A stretch of 64,000 bases of DNA from the NCBI GenBank assembly GCA_017450685.1, contig JAFSTB010000003.1, positions 1 to 64,000 of the forward strand, read 5' to 3'. The notes under the pieces are model-generated. The model did not search any database. It saw only the letters and a program-made list of their open reading frames with translations, and had not been told where the DNA came from. Below are positions 54,209 through 63,270 of this stretch, one piece after another (within the stretch, counting starts at the first letter, position 1; every line of letters starts with the position of its first letter). The position numbers were made by a program, and so were the translations under genes. The DNA comes from Paludibacteraceae bacterium (lineage in GTDB: Bacteria; Bacteroidota; Bacteroidia; Bacteroidales; Paludibacteraceae).

Positions 54209-55729
54209 TTATTGTAATTCTTTTATTGTTTTGGCTTTTGTCTTGAAGAAATTGCTTTCTTGGTTTATGCCGTCTGAGCTGTCACCGCTAAGCAGTCGGT
54301 ACATCGGGTAGGCACTCCATCTTGCCGGTTGGTCACTGAGCAGCATATCCTCACCGGTGTCGTTGGGAACGAACTCTCTTATCATCTCTTGCCAACGTTG
54401 CACACGCTGTATAGCAGCATCGGGCTGCATCAGTTCCATGTCGGTAACCAACTGACAGAGATACTGTTTGTATTGTTGTCTGAAAGCAGGTATGGACATC
54501 ACTTTTCTCATCAATATACGACTGCCGTCAAGCGGTCCCCAGTTACGAGGGTCTTTCGTTCCGGGATTGCCGAATGCCTCTTGTCCGGTGCCGAGTGTGT
54601 TGTCATAGTCAAAGGGAATGAAATAGAAACGGTTAAGATTATCAATGTAGAAATAGTAGTTATTGGCATTGCACCAATAGTCGTCCCACATACCTGTAGC
54701 CACCGTCACTGCTGTAGCACGCAAGAACAAGTCTATGTCCACGTGCTGTTCAAGCCATTGACTAAGAGCGTCTGAGCCTGATTTGAGAGGTGTCATCTCA
54801 TCGATGAAGGCTTTGAGTTGTGCTTGAGCCGAAGCCAATCTGTCTGGTGACGATTTGAGCGAATATATGTAGTTTTTCTCCCCTTCATCGTCGCTTACCC
54901 CCATTCGCCTTATATCGCTATTGCTAAGGTCGGCACCTGACCAATTGCCATCGCCGTCAACACCCCACGCGGCTTTCCATAGGTTGCCTTCCGTATCTTG
55001 CAGATAACCTTTCCTTTGTCGCTCTTCAAGCCACCCTTTGCGCGGGTTCTCCACCATAAGATAAACGCCCATATAAACGGGTATATCATCACCTTCAACA
55101 CTGATGGTCAGTCGGCAATAAGAGGCTTTGGGAGCCGACCACACCTGAAAGCGATGCATCAGGTCGTAGCAGAACATCTCACGGCAATAGGCAGGATCGT
55201 TGTTATGCCATTTGAGAATGATACGATCGTAACCAAAAAACTTCTTCCCCGTTGCGTACTTATTAAACCGTATGCCGAAATGTGCGTGGTGCCATTGGTT
55301 ATCAGTCAGGTATTCGGCTTGCTGTCCCCCTTCTACCGGTCGCACGCGAGAGGTGTTGCCTCTTGGTCGCAAACCAACACTATCGCGCTTATAGACCTCC
55401 TCTCCTTTCTGAAAAGTGAAAGCGGCAGGCACATACAGTCGGTTGTTGGGATTGGTGTCATAATTACGAAGATAGGTCTGCCAATCTTTTTTAGTAAGTG
55501 TCAGAGTGATGTGCGGCACGGCTTCCGAGTCGAAGAGATAATCGGCATTTGCCTCACGGTCAGCACTCTTGCCGTTGTTCTCCACCTCGTTGCCGCCTTC
55601 ACCACCGCTCTTGCTCACTTTTTCCGGCGGATTGAAGAACTTACATTGAGTGAAAACAAGACATACCAAAGCCACGATGCCGACTCTGACAAAGTTGTTA
55701 AGGCTCGGTATGTTGCTTCTAATCACCAT
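54209..55729 (-). CDS. CotH kinase-family lipoprotein
   Basis: A 506-residue lipoprotein with lipobox VFTQC near residue 29, followed by a Gly/Asn-rich linker. Residues about 65-470 match the CotH kinase-like fold: LRPRGNTSR near 117-125, GYDRIILKWHNNDP near 165-178 and YFIPFDYDNTLG near 370-381, where the metal-binding aspartates lie. Characterised CotH proteins are protein kinases on spore coats; outer-membrane CotH proteins in Bacteroidota are uncharacterised. It starts one base after birA and belongs to the same minus-strand run. Confidence 0.82.
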   Translation of the reverse strand: MVIRSNIPSLNNFVRVGIVALVCLVFTQCKFFNPPEKVSKSGGEGGNEVENNGKSADREANADYLFDSEAVPHITLTLTKKDWQTYLRNYDTNPNNRLYVPAAFTFQKGEEVYKRDSVGLRPRGNTSRVRPVEGGQQAEYLTDNQWHHAHFGIRFNKYATGKKFFGYDRIILKWHNNDPAYCREMFCYDLMHRFQVWSAPKASYCRLTISVEGDDIPVYMGVYLMVENPRKGWLEERQRKGYLQDTEGNLWKAAWGVDGDGNWSGADLSNSDIRRMGVSDDEGEKNYIYSLKSSPDRLASAQAQLKAFIDEMTPLKSGSDALSQWLEQHVDIDLFLRATAVTVATGMWDDYWCNANNYYFYIDNLNRFYFIPFDYDNTLGTGQEAFGNPGTKDPRNWGPLDGSRILMRKVMSIPAFRQQYKQYLCQLVTDMELMQPDAAIQRVQRWQEMIREFVPNDTGEDMLLSDQPARWSAYPMYRLLSGDSSDGINQESNFFKTKAKTIKELQ

Positions 55730-55730
55730 T

Positions 55731-56528
55731 TTATATGACGTATCTTATCTGCTTGAAGTGATAAGTATGGCACTTGCCGTCTCTTTGCAAAAGTACTAAC
55801 TGTCCTTGTTTATCCACCTCTACTATCTTTGCTTCAAACACATCCTTCTCTTGCGCTTCCGCCATTGGCAATGGCATTGTTGGTGTGAGGTCCACTTCGC
55901 GATGGGCAAACAAGTGCCACCCTTCACGGCGATAGAGACAGCCTGAATACTCTTGTCTAAACGGCTCTATATCACCGATACGGCAGGCAGAAAAGAGTTG
56001 CTGCAATCGTCTTTTCAAGCACTCCAGTATACTATCCATCAGGCGATTAAGGTCATAATTTGTGCCGGTTATCTCTTTCATCGATATGGGGTTAGGTGCT
56101 ACCCCATCCCACTGTGTCTGATTGACATTGAGTCCCACTCCGGCAATGACATAAGCGATGGAAGAGCCTTGCAGCGAAGCCTCTAACAACATACCGCACA
56201 ACTTCTTATCGCCCCAATAGATATCGTTGGGCCATTTGACGGTGAGCGGGTCTGAAGGTATATGTTGCTTATCCAACTCTTCTTTTACCATATCTCTCAC
56301 AGCCAGCGACACCGCCATTGAGAGCAGGAACTGCTCATCCACAGGTATGGCAGGTTGCTTAATGAGAGTGGAGAAGAGCAGGTTTTGTCCTCTTTGCGCC
56401 TCCCAACGATTACCTTTCTGTCCGCGTCCGGCTGTCTGATAATCGGTGCGAACGGTGAACAGATCGGGTTGGTCAAGATATTGCTCTTGAATAAGGGAGT
56501 TGGTGCTATGTGTCTGTGCAACGTACAT
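55731..56528 (-). CDS. birA: Biotin--[acetyl-CoA-carboxylase] ligase
   Basis: Attaches biotin to the carboxyl carrier protein in the cytoplasm. A 265-residue single-domain ligase without the N-terminal DNA-binding domain of E. coli BirA, so it cannot act as a biotin repressor. The biotin-binding GRGQKGNRWEA segment lies near 34-44, and KWPNDIYWGDKKLCGML near 98-114 carries the catalytic lysine. The VIAGVGLNVNQT motif lies near 125-136. It lies one base after dacB and one base before the CotH gene, so translation is tightly linked. Confidence 0.92.
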   Translation of the reverse strand: MYVAQTHSTNSLIQEQYLDQPDLFTVRTDYQTAGRGQKGNRWEAQRGQNLLFSTLIKQPAIPVDEQFLLSMAVSLAVRDMVKEELDKQHIPSDPLTVKWPNDIYWGDKKLCGMLLEASLQGSSIAYVIAGVGLNVNQTQWDGVAPNPISMKEITGTNYDLNRLMDSILECLKRRLQQLFSACRIGDIEPFRQEYSGCLYRREGWHLFAHREVDLTPTMPLPMAEAQEKDVFEAKIVEVDKQGQLVLLQRDGKCHTYHFKQIRYVI

Positions 56529-56529
56529 C

Positions 56530-57948
56530 TTATTGCTGTGACCGATAGAGGTTTAACAGGTACTTTTCTATGAGGTGTTGCACATTCTTCGTTTTGCCTG
56601 ACGCGCTATTAACCAGTACGGCAAACGTCCACATATCGCCATTGGGCAGACATATATATCCGGCATAGTTTTTTGTTCCGCCTATGGTACCGCTTTTGGC
56701 GTGTACTCTTCCCTCCAATGGTGTGCCGTAGAGGAAACTTCTCAATGTTCCGCTTTTACCGCTCACGGGCAGTGAGGCAAAGAAAGCGTCATAGGTTCGG
56801 CTATGCTGCATATAGTCGAGCAGCGATACAAAAGTGCGTGCGCTCATAGCATCTTGCGGAGCCAATCCGCAGCCGTCTTTGATGATGGCAGTAGAGAGGT
56901 CAACACCACGACCGCACCAAAAACTGCGCACCATCATCTCTGAGTTATGCAGCGTACAAGGCACTCCTATTCGCTCTGCCAAGACGCGGTATAACGACTC
57001 GGCATAGAGATTGACGCTGTGCATATTAGTGTGTGCCACAATGGCTGCCAACGAGTCCGACCAATGGGTATAGACCGTTGTACGCGGTATGAGTATCGCT
57101 TCGCTTATATATGAGGCTTCGTCAGACACCGTTACACCTGCTTGCCGTAGCGATTGTGTGAAGTGTTGGGCTAAGAGCAGTCCCGGATTAGGCAAATCGC
57201 CTTTCACTCCGAAAGTGCCTCTATTGGACGGCACGCTGCCTGTCAGATGACGATAGAAATGGAAGGGCACGCCGGAGACGTATGCTCCGTCCTCTTCTGT
57301 CTGCGTACAACGTATATGGTTATCAAAAGTTATACCTTGCACCTGCGGCTGTGTATATAGCACTTTAGCAACGCTACCCACCGGACCGCTTTCCAAGACA
57401 ATGTTCATTGTGTTGTCCATATACGAGAGGGCAAAGATACCCGGCGCATAATAGTTGCCGGCATCCTCCCACAGCCACGCGGGATTGAGGGCATTGCCAT
57501 CGAAGAAAGAGAGGTCAGCCACCACTTGACCCTCAATAGCCTCGATGCCGACATCCTTAACAGCCTTCACCCACTGACGCAAGAACCCTTGTCCCTCACG
57601 CAGATTGCCCAAGGAAGGATCACCTTTGCCTTTGATATACAGGTTTCCGTATAGCACTCTGTCTTTTATATATCCGCTATATTCGAGCGTTGTAGGGAAG
57701 CGATAGTCGGAGCCGAGCATCTCAAGTGCAGTGGCAGTGGTAAGCAGTTTGATAACCGAAGCGGGTGGCACCACGTTCTGTTCACGATAAGCATCTATCA
57801 CCTCGCCAGTACGTGTATTACGCACATAAACGCTCATATTAGCGGAGCGCGTCTGCGGGTGTTGCAACAGCGTCTGCAAAGCATCCGACTGAGCACTGAG
57901 CAGCACCGACAGAGATAGTAATAATATAATCAGTCCTTTTCTTTTCAC
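56530..57948 (-). CDS. dacB: D-alanyl-D-alanine carboxypeptidase/endopeptidase (PBP4, DacB type)
   Basis: A periplasmic S13-type peptidase trimming peptidoglycan stem peptides and cross-links. The 472-residue protein has a signal peptide (about 1-20, ending LSAQ), the SxxK active site SVIK in PPASVIKLLTTATALE near 63-78, an SVN motif (HTNMHSVNLYAESLY near 303-317) and KSG near 412 in VHAKSGTIGG. The inserted domain between motifs is present. It overlaps plsC by four bases. Confidence 0.9.
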   Translation of the reverse strand: MKRKGLIILLLSLSVLLSAQSDALQTLLQHPQTRSANMSVYVRNTRTGEVIDAYREQNVVPPASVIKLLTTATALEMLGSDYRFPTTLEYSGYIKDRVLYGNLYIKGKGDPSLGNLREGQGFLRQWVKAVKDVGIEAIEGQVVADLSFFDGNALNPAWLWEDAGNYYAPGIFALSYMDNTMNIVLESGPVGSVAKVLYTQPQVQGITFDNHIRCTQTEEDGAYVSGVPFHFYRHLTGSVPSNRGTFGVKGDLPNPGLLLAQHFTQSLRQAGVTVSDEASYISEAILIPRTTVYTHWSDSLAAIVAHTNMHSVNLYAESLYRVLAERIGVPCTLHNSEMMVRSFWCGRGVDLSTAIIKDGCGLAPQDAMSARTFVSLLDYMQHSRTYDAFFASLPVSGKSGTLRSFLYGTPLEGRVHAKSGTIGGTKNYAGYICLPNGDMWTFAVLVNSASGKTKNVQHLIEKYLLNLYRSQQ

Positions 57949-58655
57949 TCTTTCATTCCTTTTATTACCGCCTCACGCACGGCTTCAATAGCCTCGTTCT
58001 CATCTTCAAACACGCTCAGATTCATCGGTTCGCCTATGTGCAGGTGTACGGGATGGTGTTTGATATAAGCCTTTCCTTTGGGCATACATTCAAAACAGCC
58101 TGTGATAGAGAGTGGTACAACAGGCAGATGTAGGTCTAAAGCGATATGAAAAGCGCCGCGTTTGAAGCGTTGCACCTCACCTGTAGTAGTGCGTGTACCT
58201 TCAGGATAGATGACGGTGCAAACGCCGTTACGCAAGGTCTGCTCCATCTTCTTCACACTCTGTGCGGCAGCACGGGGGTTACTCCTATCCACATACACAT
58301 GTCCGCATACCTCACATGCCCAACCCACCAAAGGTATCTTCCGTAACTCCTTCTTCATCATATACTTGAACACAACAGGCAACCAGCCATACACTAAAAA
58401 AACGTCGCAGAATGACTGGTGGTTAGTGACGAACACGTATGACTGTCCGCGCTTGACATTCTCTTTTCCCGTCACCGTCACGGGCAGGAACATAAGGTAG
58501 AAGAACGACTTGGACCAGCACGACTGCACAGTATTGATAAAGCGCGAGTTAGGCCAACGCGCACAAAGGATGGTGGTGATAGCGGTAATGGCAGTGTTAA
58601 TGATGAACAGCGGCCACGCCACCAAGTATTGATAAATAATATAAATAATTTGCAT
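57945..58655 (-). CDS. plsC: 1-acyl-sn-glycerol-3-phosphate acyltransferase
   Basis: Adds the second acyl chain to lysophosphatidic acid at the inner membrane. A 236-residue PlsC-type protein with two N-terminal membrane segments and the NHxxxxD motif as NHQSFCDVF near 77-85. The FVPEGTRT-like block reads YPEGTRTTTGEVQRFKRG near 150-167, and PVVPLSITG lies near 180. It sits between the PfkB-type kinase gene and dacB, and overlaps the latter. Confidence 0.88.
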   Translation of the reverse strand: MQIIYIIYQYLVAWPLFIINTAITAITTILCARWPNSRFINTVQSCWSKSFFYLMFLPVTVTGKENVKRGQSYVFVTNHQSFCDVFLVYGWLPVVFKYMMKKELRKIPLVGWACEVCGHVYVDRSNPRAAAQSVKKMEQTLRNGVCTVIYPEGTRTTTGEVQRFKRGAFHIALDLHLPVVPLSITGCFECMPKGKAYIKHHPVHLHIGEPMNLSVFEDENEAIEAVREAVIKGMKE

Positions 58656-58691
58656 AATCCTTACCCTTAAACTCTCAACTCTAAACTACCC

Positions 58692-59714
58692 TCACAGCAG
58701 TCCTCCGTTTTCTGTCTGGACATATTTTTGCATAAAGCCTCTATATAGTGCGCAAATACGTCGTATCTCGTCCCACGTGTCATCGCTTAGTTTGGTGCCG
58801 ACCACTTCCACCACACGTCCGGCGGCTATTGTACCTATCTCGCCACATTTGCGCAGGTCGAAACCGTCGCTTAGAGCGTGCAAGAATCCTCCGGCATAGA
58901 GGTCACCTGCACCGGTAGAGTCGGTACAGGAAGTGGTGATAGCACCTATATGACAGAGATTGGAGCCTTGCTGCACATAACTGCCACGCTTACCTACTTT
59001 GACCACGGCTATGTCGCACTGTTCGGCTATCTTTGCCACCGACTCTTGCGGATTGAGGTGGGTATAAGCAAAACTCTCATCTTCGTTGGCGAAGACGATA
59101 TCCACATACTTAGTGACCAAATGTTTGAGGAAATGGTGGTTTTCGTTTACTATATTATAAGAAGAGAGGTCGATGCTGACCATACAGCCTGACTCTTTAG
59201 CCATTTTTATTGCTTTTTCTATAAGGTCGTGGTCTTGCACCATATATCCTTCTATATGGAAGATGTCGTATCCTATGAACGCTTCTTTCTGTATATCTTC
59301 AGCCGTGAGGTCAGCAGCGGCACCGAGGTAGGTGGCAAAAGTGCGTTCACCATCAGGTGTGATAAGCACTATACTGCAGCCCGACATCTTATCTTCGGAA
59401 GTAAGAAGGAGCGGTTTGACACCGTTTTTTACGAGGTCTTCTCGATAGAAGTCGCCCACCTCATCATTACCGATCTTACCGATAAAAGCGGCTTTACCGC
59501 CTAACTGAGTGATGGTGGTGACTGTATTGCTGGCGCTGCCGCCTGCCACCATTCGTTTTCTGACACTGGCGAAGCGGCACTGTATATGCTCCGCCTGCTC
59601 CATTGAAATAAGGTTCATACTGCCCTTTGGCAATCCTAACTCGCGCAAGTCATCTTCCGATACTTGCAACAACATATCAGTGAGCGCATTGCCCAAGCCT
59701 AAAATCTTCCTCAT
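58692..59714 (-). CDS. PfkB-family (ribokinase/adenosine kinase-like) sugar kinase
   Basis: A 340-residue cytoplasmic PfkB-fold kinase, probably acting on adenosine, ribose or a related nucleoside. Opening motif GNALTDMLLQV near 7-17, GGSASNTVTTITQLGG near 56-71, and CTDSTGAGDLYAGGF near 262-276 with the catalytic aspartate. The start at 59714 matches the family opening (MRKILGLGNALTD). A longer frame to 59876 crosses the promoter and tRNA-Asn upstream region and is not used. The exact substrate is uncertain. It begins a minus-strand run with plsC, dacB, birA, cotH and rfbB. Confidence 0.85.
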   Translation of the reverse strand: MRKILGLGNALTDMLLQVSEDDLRELGLPKGSMNLISMEQAEHIQCRFASVRKRMVAGGSASNTVTTITQLGGKAAFIGKIGNDEVGDFYREDLVKNGVKPLLLTSEDKMSGCSIVLITPDGERTFATYLGAAADLTAEDIQKEAFIGYDIFHIEGYMVQDHDLIEKAIKMAKESGCMVSIDLSSYNIVNENHHFLKHLVTKYVDIVFANEDESFAYTHLNPQESVAKIAEQCDIAVVKVGKRGSYVQQGSNLCHIGAITTSCTDSTGAGDLYAGGFLHALSDGFDLRKCGEIGTIAAGRVVEVVGTKLSDDTWDEIRRICALYRGFMQKYVQTENGGLL

Positions 59715-59751
59715 AGGTATATCCTTTGCGGTGAAAAGTTGATTTTCGGTG

Positions 59752-59784
59752 CAAAGGTAGCGTTTTTTTTCAAAAAAAAGCAAA
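59752..59784 (-). promoter_or_regulatory. Promoter of the PfkB-kinase run
   Basis: TACCTTTG on the minus strand at 59752-59759 with TTTG 21 bases upstream (59781-59784) in a poly-A/T stretch. The leader is about 35 bases to the ATG at 59714. Confidence 0.55.
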
Positions 59785-59788
59785 AAAA

Positions 59789-59820
59789 TTTGTTCATATA
59801 AAATTATCGCCGTACTTTTG
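59789..59820 (+). promoter_or_regulatory. Promoter of tRNA-Asn
   Basis: TTTG at 59789-59792, 20 bases and TACTTTTG at 59813-59820. The tRNA begins 58 bases downstream. Confidence 0.65.
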
Positions 59821-59877
59821 CAGCCGCAATCGGGAAGGGTACTGCTCCTTGCAAGTGATTCTTGATGCAAAAACACT

Positions 59878-59951
59878 GCTTCCTTAGCTCAGTCGGTTAG
59901 AGCATCTGACTGTTAATCAGGGGGTCCTAGGTTCAAGTCCTAGAGGGAGCG
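59878..59951 (+). tRNA. tRNA-Asn (GTT anticodon)
   Basis: A full 74-base cloverleaf. The acceptor GCTTCCT pairs with AGGGAGC with one G-U, discriminator G. The D arm GCTC...GAGC, the anticodon loop CTGTTAA with anticodon GTT, and the T arm CTAGG-TTCAAGT-CCTAG are canonical. CCA is not encoded. Confidence 0.93.
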
Positions 59952-59953
59952 CG

Positions 59954-59987
59954 AAAAGAGATGGCTTAATAGTCATCTCTTTTTCGT
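59954..59987 (+). terminator. Terminator after tRNA-Asn
   Basis: AAAAGAGATG (59954-59963) pairs perfectly with CATCTCTTTT (59974-59983) and is followed by TCGTTG. It begins three bases after the tRNA. Confidence 0.7.
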
Positions 59988-60039
59988 TGTGCAAAGCAAA
60001 GATAGCAATTGTAGTTTTTATGAAAAAAAACGTAAAGAA

Positions 60040-60070
60040 TTGATTATTCCGAAAAAACGCTGTAACTTTG
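60040..60070 (+). promoter_or_regulatory. Promoter of the mre/rod operon, almost leaderless
   Basis: TTG at 60040-60042, 20 bases and TAACTTTG at 60063-60070. Only nine bases separate the box from the mreC ATG at 60080, so the leader would be about five bases. Confidence 0.6.
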
Positions 60071-60079
60071 CGCAATTTT

Positions 60080-60907
60080 ATGCAGAACCTGTGGAAATTC
60101 ATATTGCGATATAGCAATACCTTATTATTCGTCTTGATAGAGGTGTTGGCTATGGTATGGTTTTTTCTTTCTGAACACAAGCCTCGCAGCGGTATGTTCG
60201 GAGCAGCCAACACAGTTGTTGCCACGCTCAATAACGGTGCGTCAGGGGTAAGTGAATATTTTTCTTTGAGAAGCACTAACGACGAGTTGGCAAAAGAGAA
60301 TGCTCGTTTGAAGGAGGAGATAGACAGGCTGAAAAACCTGCAAGAGCCTCTGTTAGAAAGAGACAGCATTTATCGCTATGCTCATTTAGGTTGGCACTAC
60401 AAGATAGCGAAGGTGGTGGATATACAGACCAACACGCAGCATAACTATCTTGTATTGAACAAGGGTGAGCGCGATAGTATAGCCGTAGGTCAGGGTGTGA
60501 TAGCCTCTGCCGGAGTGGTGGGAGTGGTGAGTGAAGTGAACAGCCACTATTCGCTGGTAACGCCCACCATACATCCGAAGATGCATGTTAGTTGCAGGAT
60601 AAAGAAAAACGGTCATACAGGTTTTTTGCAGTGGAACGGTCCGTCAACCCATTATGCTTATCTCACCGATGTGGCACGACATATATCTGTGGAACAGGGT
60701 GATACGGTTGTTACCAGCGGACTGACACATATCTTTCCCGAAGACATAATGGTGGGTGTGATAGATGAGGTGTCGTTAGGAGAGGGTGATACTTATCACA
60801 CGTTGCGTCTGAGATTGTCAACTGACTTTTCCTCATTGCGCTACGTTCAGGTGGTCAATAACCCGTTGGCAGGTTGGCAAGACAGCCTGATAATAAACGC
60901 TAAATGA
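60080..60907 (+). CDS. mreC: Rod-shape protein MreC
   Basis: The bitopic scaffold of the elongation machinery that links MreB to PBP2. The 275-residue protein has one N-terminal membrane segment (about 15-33), a coiled-coil (about 65-95, TNDELAKENARLKEEIDRLKN) and a beta-rich periplasmic domain to the end (GQGVIASAGVVGVVSEV near 135-151). The start at 60080 is chosen; a TTG four codons upstream lies inside the -7 box. No mreB gene is present at this end of the operon. mreD follows after 18 bases. Confidence 0.92.
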   Translation: MQNLWKFILRYSNTLLFVLIEVLAMVWFFLSEHKPRSGMFGAANTVVATLNNGASGVSEYFSLRSTNDELAKENARLKEEIDRLKNLQEPLLERDSIYRYAHLGWHYKIAKVVDIQTNTQHNYLVLNKGERDSIAVGQGVIASAGVVGVVSEVNSHYSLVTPTIHPKMHVSCRIKKNGHTGFLQWNGPSTHYAYLTDVARHISVEQGDTVVTSGLTHIFPEDIMVGVIDEVSLGEGDTYHTLRLRLSTDFSSLRYVQVVNNPLAGWQDSLIINAK

Positions 60908-60925
60908 GCCGTAAAAGGAAGCCGA

Positions 60926-61441
60926 ATGGATAGCATGAACGTCATAGGAAACAAGTGGTTATCGCTGTTATTGCAAGCGGTGATATTACTCTGCTTGCAG
61001 GTTTTTCTGTTCAGCAACTTGCATTTTGACGGTTGGTGCCTACCCTTTGTTTATATCTCTGTGCTTATCTGTATGCCCGTTATGCCTCGTTGGGCAGAGG
61101 TCTTGGTGGGTGCGGTGATTGGTTGGACGATGGATATATGCTGTTCGTCGGCAGGGATGCACACCATAGCCTGCACTTGTCTGTCATGGCTTCGTCCGAT
61201 GCTATTGGAACGTATGGTGCAGGATGCTGACCGCATAACTGGTGATGTGACTCACCGCAGCATAGGCTTATCGGCATTCGTGCGTTTGACGCTTATTCTG
61301 TGTCTTCTGCACCACGGTATGGTGTTCATGTTAGATGCTTGGAGCATTATGCAGATAGGCTATACCACTCTCAGATGGCTATTGAGTTCTGCCATCAGTA
61401 TTCTGTTCGTTTACGCATACAGTACACTTCGCGCATCATGA
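60926..61441 (+). CDS. mreD: Rod-shape protein MreD
   Basis: A 171-residue integral membrane protein with about five to six membrane segments, the usual length and hydrophobicity for MreD. Weak sequence conservation is normal; the call rests mainly on size, topology and position between mreC and the PBP2 gene. The last codons overlap the PBP2 start by four bases (ATGA), indicating coupled translation. Confidence 0.82.
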   Translation: MDSMNVIGNKWLSLLLQAVILLCLQVFLFSNLHFDGWCLPFVYISVLICMPVMPRWAEVLVGAVIGWTMDICCSSAGMHTIACTCLSWLRPMLLERMVQDADRITGDVTHRSIGLSAFVRLTLILCLLHHGMVFMLDAWSIMQIGYTTLRWLLSSAISILFVYAYSTLRAS

Positions 61442-63252
61442 CCTCCGATCGCTATTACAACCGCTCATACATCATTGGTGGCATTGTTGTGGCAGTGGCA
61501 GCCGTTTTTATATGTCGTCTGTTCTATCTTCAGGTCATCGATCGTTCGACAGTGGGCAAGAGTGAGAGCAACGCCTTGGTCAAACAGACGGTCTATCCTT
61601 CACGCGGAATGATTTATGACCGTAGAGGTGAGTTGCTGGTCTATAACCGGCCTGTGTATGACGTGATGATGGTTATGCGTGAGATGGGCAAAGAGTTCGA
61701 CACGGTGGCTTTTTGCCGGACGATGCATATTAGTGAGCAGACTTTTAATGAGCGTATGCAGACGATGAGCAATCGCCGCAAGAACCCGGGGTTCTCTCGT
61801 TATACTCCGCAGCCTTTTCTTAATCTTCTCACGGCGGAGGATGTGTCGTTATTGCAGGAGCAACTGTATCGTTTTCCGGGCATTCGTATTCGCAAGCGCA
61901 CACTTCGCGACTACACTTATTCAGCCGCTGCTCACGTGTTAGGCAGTGTGGGTGAGGTGAGCAAGCGCGACTTGGACAACGACCCTTATTATGCCATAGG
62001 CGATTATGCCGGCAGAGACGGTATTGAGCGTCAGTATGAGACCTTGTTGCGTGGAGAGAAAGGGATGGAAGTGCTTATGCGCGACGTGCACGGTCGCATA
62101 CAAGGCAGTTATCAAAACGGCGAGTTGGACTATCCGCCCGTGTCGGGTCAGGACTTGACTTTGACACTTGACATACGTTTGCAACTATTAGCCGAACAGT
62201 TGATGCAAAACAAGATGGGCAGTGTTGTTGCTCTTGAGCCACAGACGGGTGAGGTGTTGGCAATGGTGTCTGTTCCCAAGTGGGATCCGGCGGTGTTGGT
62301 TGGTCGCGACCGTTCGCAGAACTACGCCGCCTTGCTGCAAGACAAGCATAAGCCGCTGATGAACCGTGCCGTACAGGCTCAGTATCCTCCCGGCTCTACC
62401 TTCAAACTCATACAAGCACTCATAGGCTTGCAGACCAAAACCATCAACTCCCGAACCGAATATGCGTGCAACGGACCGGAGTCACTACCAATCAAATGTA
62501 CTCACCATCATGGTTCGCCCGTCGATCTGGTGAACGGTATTGAACAGTCGTGCAACCCTTATTTCTGGCAGGAGTTTCGCGATATATTGCGTCAGAACGG
62601 AGGCGAAGATGACACGGAGAATCTGCACCGCAACTACGACCGTTGGCGCGACTATGTGGTCAGTTTTGGTTTTGGCAGTCGTTTTCCGACCGACATACGC
62701 GAGCAAGCCGCCGGCAGTATTCCCACCAGTCAGTTCTACGACAAACATTACGGTCGCAGCTATTGGCGTTCGAAGACCATTCGTTCGCTCAGTATAGGTC
62801 AGGGAGAGATCTTAGTGACACCTCTGCAATTAGCCAACGAGGCAGCCGCCATAGCCAATGAAGGGTGGTATATAGCGCCACACTTGGTTCGCGGCGCTTT
62901 CACCGACAAGCATCAGACCGCCATTGATGCCCACTGTTTTCCGATAGTGAAAGAGGGCATGCAACGTGTTATGACCAACGGCACGGGGCGATACTATAAC
63001 ATAGCCGACTTGCAGATGTGCGGCAAGACAGGAACGGTGCAGAACCCGCACGGCAAAGACCACGCTATCTTTATCGGTTTTGCACCAAAGGATAACCCTC
63101 GTATTGCCGTAGCCGTGGTGGTGGAGAACGCCGGTTTTGGTGCCACTTGGGCTTGTCCGGTGGCTTCACTGATGATGGAACAGTACTTGACCGACACTAT
63201 AACACGACAAGAACTGAAAGAAAGGATGCAGACTGCCATACTAATACAATAA
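61438..63252 (+). CDS. mrdA: Penicillin-binding protein 2 (elongation transpeptidase)
   Basis: The class B transpeptidase of cell elongation, making peptidoglycan cross-links with RodA. The 604-residue protein has one N-terminal membrane anchor (about 10-28), the PBP dimer domain (about 45-230, YPSRGMIYDRRGELL), and the transpeptidase domain with SxxK in YPPGSTFKL near 320, SxN as SCN in GIEQSCNPYF near 365, and KTG in CGKTGTVQNP near 530. The start at 61438 overlaps mreD and lies right before the membrane anchor; the frame extends to 61300 but that part lies inside mreD. Confidence 0.93.
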   Translation: MTSDRYYNRSYIIGGIVVAVAAVFICRLFYLQVIDRSTVGKSESNALVKQTVYPSRGMIYDRRGELLVYNRPVYDVMMVMREMGKEFDTVAFCRTMHISEQTFNERMQTMSNRRKNPGFSRYTPQPFLNLLTAEDVSLLQEQLYRFPGIRIRKRTLRDYTYSAAAHVLGSVGEVSKRDLDNDPYYAIGDYAGRDGIERQYETLLRGEKGMEVLMRDVHGRIQGSYQNGELDYPPVSGQDLTLTLDIRLQLLAEQLMQNKMGSVVALEPQTGEVLAMVSVPKWDPAVLVGRDRSQNYAALLQDKHKPLMNRAVQAQYPPGSTFKLIQALIGLQTKTINSRTEYACNGPESLPIKCTHHHGSPVDLVNGIEQSCNPYFWQEFRDILRQNGGEDDTENLHRNYDRWRDYVVSFGFGSRFPTDIREQAAGSIPTSQFYDKHYGRSYWRSKTIRSLSIGQGEILVTPLQLANEAAAIANEGWYIAPHLVRGAFTDKHQTAIDAHCFPIVKEGMQRVMTNGTGRYYNIADLQMCGKTGTVQNPHGKDHAIFIGFAPKDNPRIAVAVVVENAGFGATWACPVASLMMEQYLTDTITRQELKERMQTAILIQ

Positions 63253-63270
63253 CCACCGAACCGACAGATA

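Noticed and set aside
59917..60369. Minus-strand 150-codon frame over tRNA-Asn and the start of mreC
   Set aside because: Its C-terminal residues are the antisense of the tRNA (the common LEPRTP artefact), and it overlaps the mreC promoter and coding region.
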